Shown one piece after another: positions 12,131 through 21,327 of a stretch of DNA of 64,000 bases. This stretch comes from Amphimallon solstitiale. Its lineage: Eukaryota > Arthropoda > Insecta > Coleoptera > Scarabaeidae. Each line of letters starts with the position of its first letter. Position 1 is the first letter of the stretch. The translations under genes and the position numbers were made by a program. The stretch is taken from positions 111,442,821 to 111,506,820 of the forward strand of contig OY720675.1 in the NCBI GenBank assembly GCA_963170755.1, given 5' to 3'. Below the pieces are notes generated by a model. It was not told the origin of the DNA. It saw nothing but the letters and a program-made list of their open reading frames with translations, and did no database searches.

Positions 12131-12847
12131 ATATATATATACCTTAAGGGGTGAGCATATATATATACCTTAAGGGGTGAGCAAGGGGGACAAACTCAAC
12201 AAAGACGTATCAGACATGACCTCACATTTGGAAAATATCGTTCCATCACATCTAGAGAGAATTATGTTATTAGGAAATATTCTTTCTTGAAACATATACA
12301 ACCTGTGATCCAGGAGTGTGACATTGTTACACAATTAGCCAATCATTTCGAGCATGAGGTAGTACAAGCAGTTGCTTTACAGGGTATAGACACCGTTGAG
12401 CAACTCATGGAATTGGTAAAGCGTCTAGATGACGTGGAAGATAGAAGTGTGTCTCAGAATAGAAATAGATATAAAGCAGGTAACAATGATAATCACTATA
12501 ATACTCAGCAAAGATATAATGGTAAGTACTACAATAATCAACAAAGATACAATGGTAATCGGTATCAAAATAATAGTTATCAAAGAGAGAGAATAAATAA
12601 TGGAAATAACAAAAATATGAGTAGTAATAGTAGCAACAATAATAATAATTGGAAACAAGAGGGTTATACAGGAAAGAAATATGGAAAAAATGAAACAGAA
12701 AATGCCAGAGGAGTTAATAATGTAATAATCGAAAGAAAAGAAGATAGAAGAGAAACTGCAATAAGAGACGAGACAAGAGGAGCAATAAAGAAGGAAGTAA
12801 GGAATGTTCCTATAATTGAAGAATTTAAGGACCTGGATTTTTGGTAG
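12131..12847 (+). pseudogene. Ty3/gypsy gag fragment
   Basis: A 5'-truncated capsid (Gag) remnant of an LTR retrotransposon. The frame is open from about 12179 and carries DLTFGKYRS, then YSFLKHIQP and a helical segment ending in GIDTVEQLMELVKRLDD. This matches the C-terminal half of retrotransposon Gag, where aromatic-FLK and 'TVEEL..L' motifs recur. An Asn/Tyr/Gln-rich tail follows and then a basic end at 12847. No zinc knuckle and no pol follow. The left edge contains a 26-bp direct repeat (TACCTTAAGGGGTGAGC, twice, at about 12131-12182). I assign gypsy by pattern only. Confidence 0.5.
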
Positions 12848-12939
12848 GTCCAACCAAAGGGAAAAAGAAGACACAACGAAGCAAGAGAAACGTCGTAGAT
12901 TTAAGTAATATAACCACTGAATTTCCACTGGTAGATGTT

Positions 12940-13210
12940 AAATGAACCATGATCTGCAACTTACTGGAACTATTGCTCTATAACTTACCCACGATCTGTA
13001 ACTTACTGGAACTATTGCTCTGTAATTTACATATTACTCTGCAGTTTACTAAAACCATTGCTCTGTAATTTACATATTACTCTGCAGTTTACTAAAACCT
13101 TTGTTCTGTAATTTACATATTACTATGCAAATTACTAGACCATTGCTCTGTAATTTACGTATTACTCTGCAATTGTTGTAAAACCACTGTTCTGAATTTT
13201 ACGTAACTAT
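12940..13210. repeat. 37-43 bp minisatellite, left arm
   Basis: Tandem units of the type ATTGCTCTGTAATTTACATA followed by TTACTCTGCARTTTACTAAA. About six divergent copies are seen. The array continues at 16620 on the other side of an inserted hAT-like element. Confidence 0.9.
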
Positions 13211-13303
13211 CAGTGGCGGCCCGTGATCTTTTGGGACGGGAGGGCACCGGGGGTCTGAGTGTTTAATATCAAAAATTAAGTACAGACAAAAAATAAGCTC
13301 AAT

Positions 13304-14231
13304 ATGCTATTTATGGAAGATATGGTTAAAGTGATGAATGAAGAACTGGAAGCGTTATATATATGGCTATGTAGAAATAATTTCAGTATAAATATTGATA
13401 AGTCCAAGTTTATGTGTATTGGAAGTAGACATAAATTACAACACAATGATAAAGATAAGATTAAAATGCTAATTAATAATGTTGAATTAGAGTCAGTAAC
13501 ACAAATAAAATACCTTGGCATAATAATTGATGAAAATTTAAATTTCAAAAAACATTTAAGCTATGTAATAAGTAAGATATCTAAAAAAGTAGGGTTTTTA
13601 AATAGAATAGGTAAAAATTTGTCAAACTATGTTAAACTTATGTTATATAAATTGCTTATAGCACCACACTTTGAATATTGTTCAACAATTCTGTTCAATG
13701 CAAAGCAAAATGAGATACAACAATTACAAAAACTACAGAATAAATGTATGAGAGTAATACTGAAATGTAGTAAATATACACCCATACAGATAATGTTGGG
13801 TGCACTACAATTAATGATCATTAGACAGAGACTAGCATATAGAGTACTCGTTTTTATACATAGAATTAAGTTAGGCCAGGCACCTTCATATTTAACGGAT
13901 AAGCTAGTGCAAGTAGGAGATACGCATAGTTATAGCACACGTAATGTTAAAGACTTTTATATAAGTAGATATCAACGAAGTCAAACAACAACAAGTGTAT
14001 ACGTTGATGGTTTGAAACTTTATAATACATTACCCAATAGTATAAAAGAATGTAATAGACTAAGTTTATTTAAGACGTTGGCTTATAAGCATATACACTT
14101 GAATTATTGACTTTAGAAGTTGGTTTGTAACACATATATCAAATTAAGATGTTATATTTGAACATATATTTATCATGTATACATAATAGCAAATTGCTAA
14201 ATAAAGACATTATTATTATTATTATTATTAA
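13304..14231 (+). pseudogene. 5'-truncated CR1/jockey-like LINE, reverse transcriptase C-terminus
   Basis: An open frame (13304-14110) encodes the part of a LINE reverse transcriptase downstream of the YADD motif. Visible are NNFSINIDKSKFM, the motif IKYLGIIIDENLNF, the thumb-like helices around QLQKLQNKCMR and a C-terminal LYNTLPNSIKE. A 3' leader ends in (ATT)n at about 14205-14231, typical of this LINE group. The catalytic core and endonuclease are absent through 5' truncation, so it is non-functional. It inserted into the surrounding hAT-like element and is undamaged for its length. Confidence 0.75.
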
Positions 14232-15277
14232 TTAACTTGTTTGAAAATAAAATCCATCCGCCGTTCCTTACGATCAGCAAAATGATTAATAACTCATTCA
14301 TTGAAGTTCGGTGTTGATGTCAGTATAGTTATTTACGAACCAAGTGCGGGAAGACTATTTTCCCGCATGAGCGCACATTGTAAGCACGAGCGACCGCAGG
14401 AAGCGAGTGCTTTTAATTGCGCGAATGCGTGGAAGATGTCTTCACGCAAGTGGTTTGTACAATATTTTTTGTACGAACATTAAATTAAAAAAATATTATT
14501 GATTAATGTCATTGGTATCATACCTAACCTAAGATAGATTACCTAATTAATTTAAGCATTTAATGTACGTAACTATTACTCACCTTTCCCTGAAATTAAG
14601 TTATTATATTCTTACACATGGCAAACATGAGGTATTTATTCTTATATTTATAAATTTATAGTACATTTATTGTGTTTTTTGGTTTAAATAGAAACAATTC
14701 CGAACTGCCAATATGAATGTCGATGTGGTACAAATAGATGGCGCGTGAATCTTGCTTAAGATGTCGCTTAAAATATCGTCAAATAGATGGCACCACCATT
14801 TTTTTTTCGAAGAATTTTTAATTATTTCTCCTATTTGCCCAACTTTTAGTGAAGAATAGTGGAGGGAAGTAGTATTTTATAGACTAAATTTTATTACTAC
14901 CAAGTTAGATTTTTTTTTAAATGTCCCAAAGTGCCAGTGTTTTTTTCAATTTTTACAGTCGCCTCAACCGGGAAAACGTACTTCCCAGTCGAGCTACACA
15001 TGCGCCAAATATGACTTTACAGGCGGTGAGTACAAAAATTGTTTTACAATGGAACACATTGCTAAGGCACATAGTCTGCTTTCCCGCATGGTATTTCTAG
15101 AAAATGTTTTTATTCTCTTCAAAGTAGAAAAACACCGTTCACTTGATTTTTTTTTATTTTGGTTATTAAAAGTTCAAAAAAGCTAAAAATAAGAGACATG
15201 TTTCGTTCGAACATTTTAAATATTTGAATACATGCGGTGTTTATGTAATTATGATTAAAACGTCTATGGAAACTGTA
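14232..15277. other. Interior of hAT-like element, unassigned
   Basis: AT-rich non-coding DNA. A GC-richer patch at 14335-14480 has CGCATGAGCGCAC and GTACAATATTTTTTGTAC (a palindrome), suggesting a small repeat remnant, but no element boundary can be fixed. Confidence 0.4.
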
Positions 15278-15531
15278 ACTTCGTACGTGTTCAGACGTCT
15301 TCGGAATGTCAGTGGTGGCCTTGCTTTGACTTTAGCCAACTTCATATGGGTTCGGACGTCTTCGGAATGTCGGTGAAGGCCATGCCTTGCCTTCGGCAAA
15401 CTTCGTTTGTGTTCGGACGTCTTCGGAATGTCGATGAAGGCCTTGCCTTGTCTTCGGCCACCTTCGTTTGTATTCGGACGTCTTCGGAATGTCGATGAAG
15501 GCTTTGCCTTGTCTTCGGCCAACTTCGTGAA
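15278..15531. repeat. 61-bp tandem array (about four units)
   Basis: The word TCTTCGGAATGTC recurs with spacing 61 (TCGGAATGTC at 15301, 15362, 15423 and 15484). Units also contain CCTTGCCTTGTCTTCGGCC. The array is bracketed by an imperfect direct repeat, GAACATTTTAAATATTTGAA, at about 15210 and 15530. The minus strand stays open across it by chance, because 61 is not a multiple of three and the apparent protein changes frame in each unit. Confidence 0.9.
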
Positions 15532-16609
15532 CATTTTAAATATTTGAATATAGGGGGCATTATTTGTAATTATCATTAAAATTCAGACTGATTTGTGCAA
15601 TAAATTATTTCAAATTATCAACAAAAAGGACGAAATAAATAGTTGCACGCCCCCAGAGATTCGCAAAATAGCAGAAGACAATTTACAAAATCTTTCGCCA
15701 ACATAGTCTCTACATATTATCAAAAACAAACTTTTATAACAGTTGTACTATTCAACCTTGGAAGTAAATTACAATAGTAGCATCAGAAAACTTATCATCC
15801 AACTCTGCTTAACAATTTATATTGTTAATTAGTAAATGAAATGTTAGCATGTGTGCTTTTTATTCTTTGTACAACTTCTATTGCACATGTTTGTTATATT
15901 AAAGGCTTACATTTTGACATTTAAATATAATTTGGTTCCATTTTTTTTTTGTTACCAACGTCAAAACAACAAAATTAGTGTGCGATAAAGAAATACTTTT
16001 GCAACCAAAACGGATGTCGTAAAGTGAACTTTATAGCACCGAAATAGAAAAAAGCATTTTGCACATTACACCCACACAACCAGTCTGATAAACTGTAAGA
16101 GCTTCTGTTGAATTTTCTCGTCACGGTTTTATTAGTTTTCAAATTGTGATCTTCTAGTTTAATCAATAAATCTGGTCTAGGGAGACCTAGATTTTTTAAT
16201 TCTGTCTTAATGTTACTAACGCAATTCATAGTTGCATTTGCACCGATAGAAATTACAACATACACTCACCGCTGTATATTACATACTGGACCGCCACCCG
16301 GACCCGGCACCATAGAGTAGTGCCCCGCCGCCTACATATATACGCGCGCTACCCGCGCCAGTTTCATCGCTCGATTTCTAATATAAACGGGGCAATCGCG
16401 CGAGATGCCCCGGAGCCTACGTCAGACTGCGATTTTTAAACGCGCTGAAAAGACGGACTGTTACTTCCGAAAACATATTATTTGTTATCAAACAAATCAG
16501 AAAAATTATATACAAATTAGGTATTTATAATTAATTTATCTGTTAAAAGAAATTTGTTACGGGGAAATTTGTCACGGGAGGGCAGTGCCCCGTTGCCCTC
16601 CCTGCAGCA
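15532..16609. other. Interior of hAT-like element, unassigned
   Basis: No supportable gene. A GC-rich patch (about 16290-16440), with CGCGCGCTACCCGCGCC and CGCGCGAGATGCCCCGG, precedes the right terminus and may be a subterminal region. Confidence 0.4.
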
Positions 16610-16619
16610 GCCGCCACTG

Positions 16620-17178
16620 GTAACTATTGCTCTGTAATTTACGTATTACTCTGCAATTTTCTGGATGTTCTGAATTTTACGTAGCTATTGCTCTGTAATT
16701 TACGTATTACTCTGCAATTTACTGAGCTATTGCTCTGTAATTTACATATTACTCTGCAATTAACTAAATTATTGCTCTGTAATTTACGTCTCCGCAATTT
16801 ATTAAACTATTACTCTGTAATTTAGGTCCCTGCAATTTACTAAACTATTGCTCTGTAATTTACATATTAATCTGCAATTTACTAAACTATTGCTCTGTAA
16901 TTTATGTCCCTGCAATTTACTAAACTATTGCTCTGTAATTTACGTCCCTGGAATATACTAAACTATTGCTCTGTAATTTACGTCCCTGCAATTTACTAAA
17001 CTATTGCTCTGTAATTTACATGTTACTCTGCAATTTACTAAAATCATTGCTCTGTAATTTATATATTACTCTGCAATTTACTAAAATCACTGCTCTGTAA
17101 TTTACATATTACTCTGCAATTTCGTAAAACCACTGCTCTGTAATTTACATATTACTATGCAGTTTACTAAAACCATCC
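16620..17178. repeat. 37-43 bp minisatellite, right arm
   Basis: About 13 units of TATTGCTCTGTAATTTAC plus a variable spacer (either ATATTACT or GTCCC) plus TGCAATTTACTAAA. Unit lengths alternate between about 38 and 41-43 depending on that spacer. It ends exactly at the gypsy integrase remnant. Confidence 0.9.
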
Positions 17179-17430
17179 TGCACTGCTATCCATTCCCTGA
17201 GGCGGTCCGCCGGAACCACCATACGCAAACGCTCACCTCGCTCTCCCAGATCCTCCACTTCGTACCTGTCACCAAGCAACTTCTTTGTGATACGGAAAGG
17301 ACCTCCAAGTTTTGGGTGCAACCCTCGACCACTTCCCGCAGCCACCTCACTAGTTACTTCAACCATAACCAAACCTCCCTCTGTATACCTCTTGCCGAAT
17401 GCCTCAGGGCGGGGCGGCAGCCGTCACCCT
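17145..17430 (-). pseudogene. Ty3/gypsy integrase C-terminal fragment
   Basis: The last segment of a gypsy polyprotein, which binds DNA and helps insertion. On the minus strand it reads a GDLV-like stretch (GGLVMVEVTSE), then LHPKLGGPFRITKKLLGDRY, VEDLGERGE and VVPADRLREWI, the classic GPF/Y module after the catalytic core. The catalytic residues are absent. It is on the same strand as the gag/pol remnant at 24020-25037 and is probably the 3' part of that element, separated by the LINE at about 17430-24024. The stop side merges with minisatellite sequence. Confidence 0.65.
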
Positions 17431-17565
17431 TTGGGTGATGGCAGATTATTTAATGTATACCTCACAGCATCTCTCCTGCCCCCATCGCATTGTTCCCCTT
17501 GTCTCTCCCGATCAGCCGTTATATGTTTGGCGCAACCGCGTGGTACTGAATCAACTTATATACAG

Positions 17566-17848
17566 GTATAATTGTAAATTATATGACTTGGTGAAGTCAT
17601 CCCATTGTTCAAATATGAATTATATAGAGATTAATAGTTTATTGGATGCTTGCTGTGGCACAATCGGGGGATTTCGCATGAGTTATAGGGGTAAACGTAT
17701 CGTCTTTAAATACACAGTGCAGTACATTGAACGATTGCAGCAACATGAGAAATCCCTCGTGAGTCATGTAAATAGTGATAATTTAATATATGTTGACTGT
17801 CGTAGCAATAAGAATACAGTGGGTGACGATGAGTCAAATTTCTGTTAG
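17566..17848 (+). CDS. Hypothetical upstream frame of the LINE
   Basis: An open frame ending at 17848, just before the endonuclease frame opens (about 17833). The position suggests the C-terminal end of an ORF1 with overlap or reinitiation into ORF2. It contains CCGTIGGFRMSYRGKRIVFK but no zinc finger or coiled coil that I recognise. It could be 5' leader sequence that happens to be open. Start unknown. Confidence 0.3.
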
Positions 17849-18666
17849 ACAACGCGACTTGCAATATTGATAATAGCAAGGAAAAGTCAGCGAATAAAAA
17901 TGTTGTTAATATTCTCAATCTAAATATTCAAAGTTTAAGAAATAAAATTAATTTGATAGAATTGTTAGCTGGTAGGTACCAATTGGACATTCTATGTTTC
18001 ACAGAACATTGGCTAACTGACCCACATGAAATTGCTACGGTGTATATCCATGATTTTACACTTCTGCATTGCTTTTGTAGAACTAGGCGGCAGCATGGTG
18101 GATCAGTGATTTTTGTTAGAGACACGTTGCTTGCCTGCTGTCGGCCCCTCGATGCTGTAAATACTTTTGTTGTTGAGGGGGTGGTTGAGTGTTCCGCGAT
18201 TGTGGTTAATGGGGGGCTTTGCCTCATAAATATTTATCGTACACCATCAGGTTGCATTGACTTATTTTACGAGAGACTCGCGCATATTTTTTCATGGGCT
18301 TGCAGTTCATATGAGAGAGTATTACTGTGTGGCGATTTAAATATTGATAGATTGGGTGCTGGTCTGCAATATAGCGTCATTGGGGACATTTTTGGCTCCT
18401 TCGGCATGAGTTCGTTGGTTGGGGAATGCACTCGCATTGTAAAGGTAAGTGTCCACATGAGATCAAATCCGCGAGTTACTCTCGATAGTTACTCTCAAAT
18501 GCAAGTCCACTTGAGAGTAAATTTCAAAATTTTTGCTCTCAACTCTCAGCTATCAGTGTTCGGAGAGTTTGCTGAGAGCTGAACAACTGATACTGCTCTC
18601 AGGGTCGTGTCCACTAGAATAAAAGATTTTGAACTCTCAAGATTATCAGGTAGTGATTTGTGAAAA

Positions 18667-20756
18667 ATGAATGCGCAAATGGCTGCTGCGATTGTTCTGT
18701 ACAGAATATTGCAAAAACGAAAAACAAAACAACGAACTAGAAGAAGCTGCTGGGTTAAACCATGGATTATTCGACGTTCGGAGCTGGGAGCATGCTTCTC
18801 ACTAACAAGAGAACTTGAAATAGAAGATGCACAGCAATTTCGCAATTTTGTTCGTATGAGTGCAGTACAAGTGCAATATATAATAGACTTAACTGGACCG
18901 AGGATTGCGAAAAAGAATACGAAAATGCGAGAGGCAATTTCTGTCTACGAACGCGTGATGTTAACGTTGAGGTTTTTAGCATCAGGTTAGTCCACATTTT
19001 CAATGCAAAATAATGTTTTTAACTTCCAATAAAAAAGTAGGCTCTTTGAAATTAATTTTAGTGTGATTGCTTTTACTGTTTATTATTATCATTTATGAAC
19101 AGTGTATCTCCATTTTTTTGTGTATCTATTTTTCTACATATTTAAATATTCGGAAAACGTCATTAATATTTTTGAATATGTAGGTGATTCATATAGCAGT
19201 CTCCAATATTTATTTCGGATACCCGTATGCACAATTGGGAGGATAGTGAACGAGGTCACCCCTGCTATATACAACGTTCTTAAGGACACATATTTAAAGG
19301 TAACAATTTTAAAACATCATTTAATTCATGATTTTTTTTATTTAAAAAAGCAAATCATGACATGGTTGAGATGATTCGCCTGCATCTGACTGAAGCTGTT
19401 GTGTCACAGGAGATAGAGGTTTACATAATGCGTCAACTGGTTGAATCCAAAATCCAGGAGATGGAGTCGGAGTTGTAGTTGATGAAGAATTGGAAAAATA
19501 GTGCATATCATCTTCGTCAACAATGCGAGCGACTATTTTTCGAATTTCACTTTTCATTCTGTGTTTATTGTAGGCAGATCGTAAACCTTTCAGCTCCATA
19601 GCAACATACTCCCCGAACCGATCATCTGCATCTGGTTCTCTTCGCAGAGTTTCCAATGCTTTCTTGTAAACTTTATCGTCCTCATCATCTTCATTTGTCC
19701 TCTTAGTTAATGGGCGCTTCCTTTTTCTTTTGGGTTCTGCATCTACTATCTCATTCTCTTTATCAATAATTAACGATGTTGCTGTGTTAGGAGTTTGTTC
19801 TTTCAACTCTGTTTCAACCTGCAATGGCAAAAAAATCGTATTTTATATAATCCTATTTACTTTAATCTTGTAATTTATTTGGTTGCATAACATTTTTAAA
19901 ATTTATATATCGGGTACATTATTTGTTCAAGTTTCCAAACACCACGGAGCAATGGTTAAGCTTAGCTGAAGCTTTTAAACTGCGATGGAATTTTCCTCAT
20001 TGCTTAGGTGCCATAGACGGCAAACATATAGTAATGCAAGCACCACCTAATAGTGGAAGTCACTATTATAATTATAAGGGGACGTATAGCATCGTTTTGT
20101 TAGGAGTCGTGGATGCAAATTACAAGTTCACGTATATTGATGTTGGATGTAATGGAAGGATATCTGATGGAGGTGTTTTTCAAAATTGTTCTTTGAGTGA
20201 TGGACTGGAAGGGGGCACTCTACATTTACCAGAACCTGCACCTCTGCCTAATAGAGAAATGGTCGTGCCATACTGTTTTGTCGCTGATGACGCGTTTGCG
20301 ATGAAATCATATATTTTAAAACCATATCCATTCCGTGACCAACCTGCACCAAATCGAATATTCAACTACAGGTTATCAAGGGCCCGCCGAATTGTGGAAA
20401 ATGCATTTGGTATTATTGCAAACAAATTTCGTGTTCTTCGAGGACCTATCAATCTAAACCCCAACAAGGTAACAAACATTGTTCTTGCAATATGTGCGCT
20501 TCACAATTATTTATCTTCAAACGGTTTGCGAGGAAACTATATTCACCAAGGTTTGATTGACATGGAAGATCCAGAAACACATGAAATAATACCAGGAAGT
20601 TGGAGAGACGATTCGTTGTCAGAAAATTCATATTTACCATTGCAGACAGGTAGCAGGCGTAATTATACAAACTCACAAAAGCAAGTTAGAGAAGAATTTA
20701 AAGAGTATTTTATGTCAGCCCAAGGTGAAATTGCGTGGCAGTATAGATACATATAA
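18667..20756 (+). CDS. PIF/Harbinger DDE transposase (three exons)
   Basis: A nuclease that cuts and rejoins transposon ends. I infer exons 18667-18985, 19184-19299 and 19932-20756. Donors are G|GTTAGT and AAG|GTAACA, acceptors TGTAG|GT and TTCAAG|TT, with phases that match and give 419 residues. Exons 1-2 hold a helix-turn-helix-like region (SSLQYLFRIPVCTIGRIVNE). Exon 3 holds the DDE_4-type core with GAIDGKH (D about 174), VADDAF (D about 264) and ARRIVENAFGI (E about 301). All three acidic residues are present. The third acceptor lacks a strong pyrimidine tract and is the least certain junction. Exon 3 lies inside an intron of the antisense MADF gene. Confidence 0.85.
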
Positions 20757-21327
20757 CGTCCACAATATTAATGACTTTATAAAGTTGTGTTGAATAATAA
20801 ACCTAAATACAAACATACATTTTATTTTCATTTGATACCTACCTCATTAATTATTGGTTCTGTTAGTTGGGTGTCTAGAGAGGCTAGTGTTGTCGTTGTC
20901 ATTGACGATAGCGTTTGGTTCACTGTCAACACTGGTACCAAGAATTGTAGGGATTTGAAATATGGCCAGTTACTGATGTAGTTGTCGTCAGTGCCATCGC
21001 CGCTACACTTTTTCTTAATTTTTTTCAGCTCCTGGGAGACCTAAAATTTGCAAACACCGTAAAAATATTTTTTTGGTAACTACGGTATTAATATATTATT
21101 ACCTGGTTTCTCAAGTTATGCAGTTTTCGTTGTACTTCTTCGGACGTACAACTAAATTTGATGGAAATCTCCTGCAATATTTTATTTTTCTTTTCGCGAT
21201 TGCGATATTCTTTATTTTTGGTATCCCATAGAATATAGTTTTCTTCGTACGCTAGAATTAATTCTTCTGTATTTTCTTTTGACCAAATAAAAGGCGCCAT
21301 TTCAACTTCTGTGGAGAGCACTCTCAT
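19342..21327 (-). CDS. Harbinger accessory MADF-domain protein (three exons)
   Basis: The DNA-binding partner protein that helps Harbinger transposases reach the nucleus and transposon ends (known role of Myb/MADF proteins in this family). Minus-strand exons are 21327-21103, 21040-20843 and 19818-19342, all phase 0, with donors CAG|GTAATA and GAG|GTAGGT and acceptors TTTTAG|GT and TTGCAG|GT, giving 299 residues. Exons 1-2 form a MADF domain: FIWSKENTEELILAYEEN, YRNREKKNKILQEIS, VQRKLHNLRNQ and NWPYFKSLQFL. Exon 3 has a KRKRKRPLTKR nuclear signal, an acidic patch, and a BESS-like helix (DRFGEYVAMELKGL). The start could instead be the Met at 21300. Confidence 0.8.

Larger units (their letters stand above)
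13211..16619. mobile_element. hAT-like non-autonomous element with 8-bp target duplication
   Basis: The element starts CAGTGGCGGC and ends GCCGCCACTG, inverted termini flanked by an exact 8-bp duplication, GTAACTAT, at 13203-13210 and 16620-16627. Subterminal sequence is GC-rich and similar at both ends (GGGAGGGCA). An 8-bp duplication and a CAG start are hallmarks of hAT. It lies inside the minisatellite. Its interior holds a LINE fragment, a 61-bp tandem array and otherwise unassigned DNA but no transposase, so it depends on another copy. Confidence 0.85.

Noticed and set aside
12425..12928. Minus-strand Ile/Ser-rich frame opposite gag
   Set aside because: Low-complexity complement of the Asn-rich gag tail.
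15241..15576. Minus-strand repeat protein across the 61-bp array
   Set aside because: The unit is not a multiple of three, so the peptide changes frame each unit; an artefact of the array.
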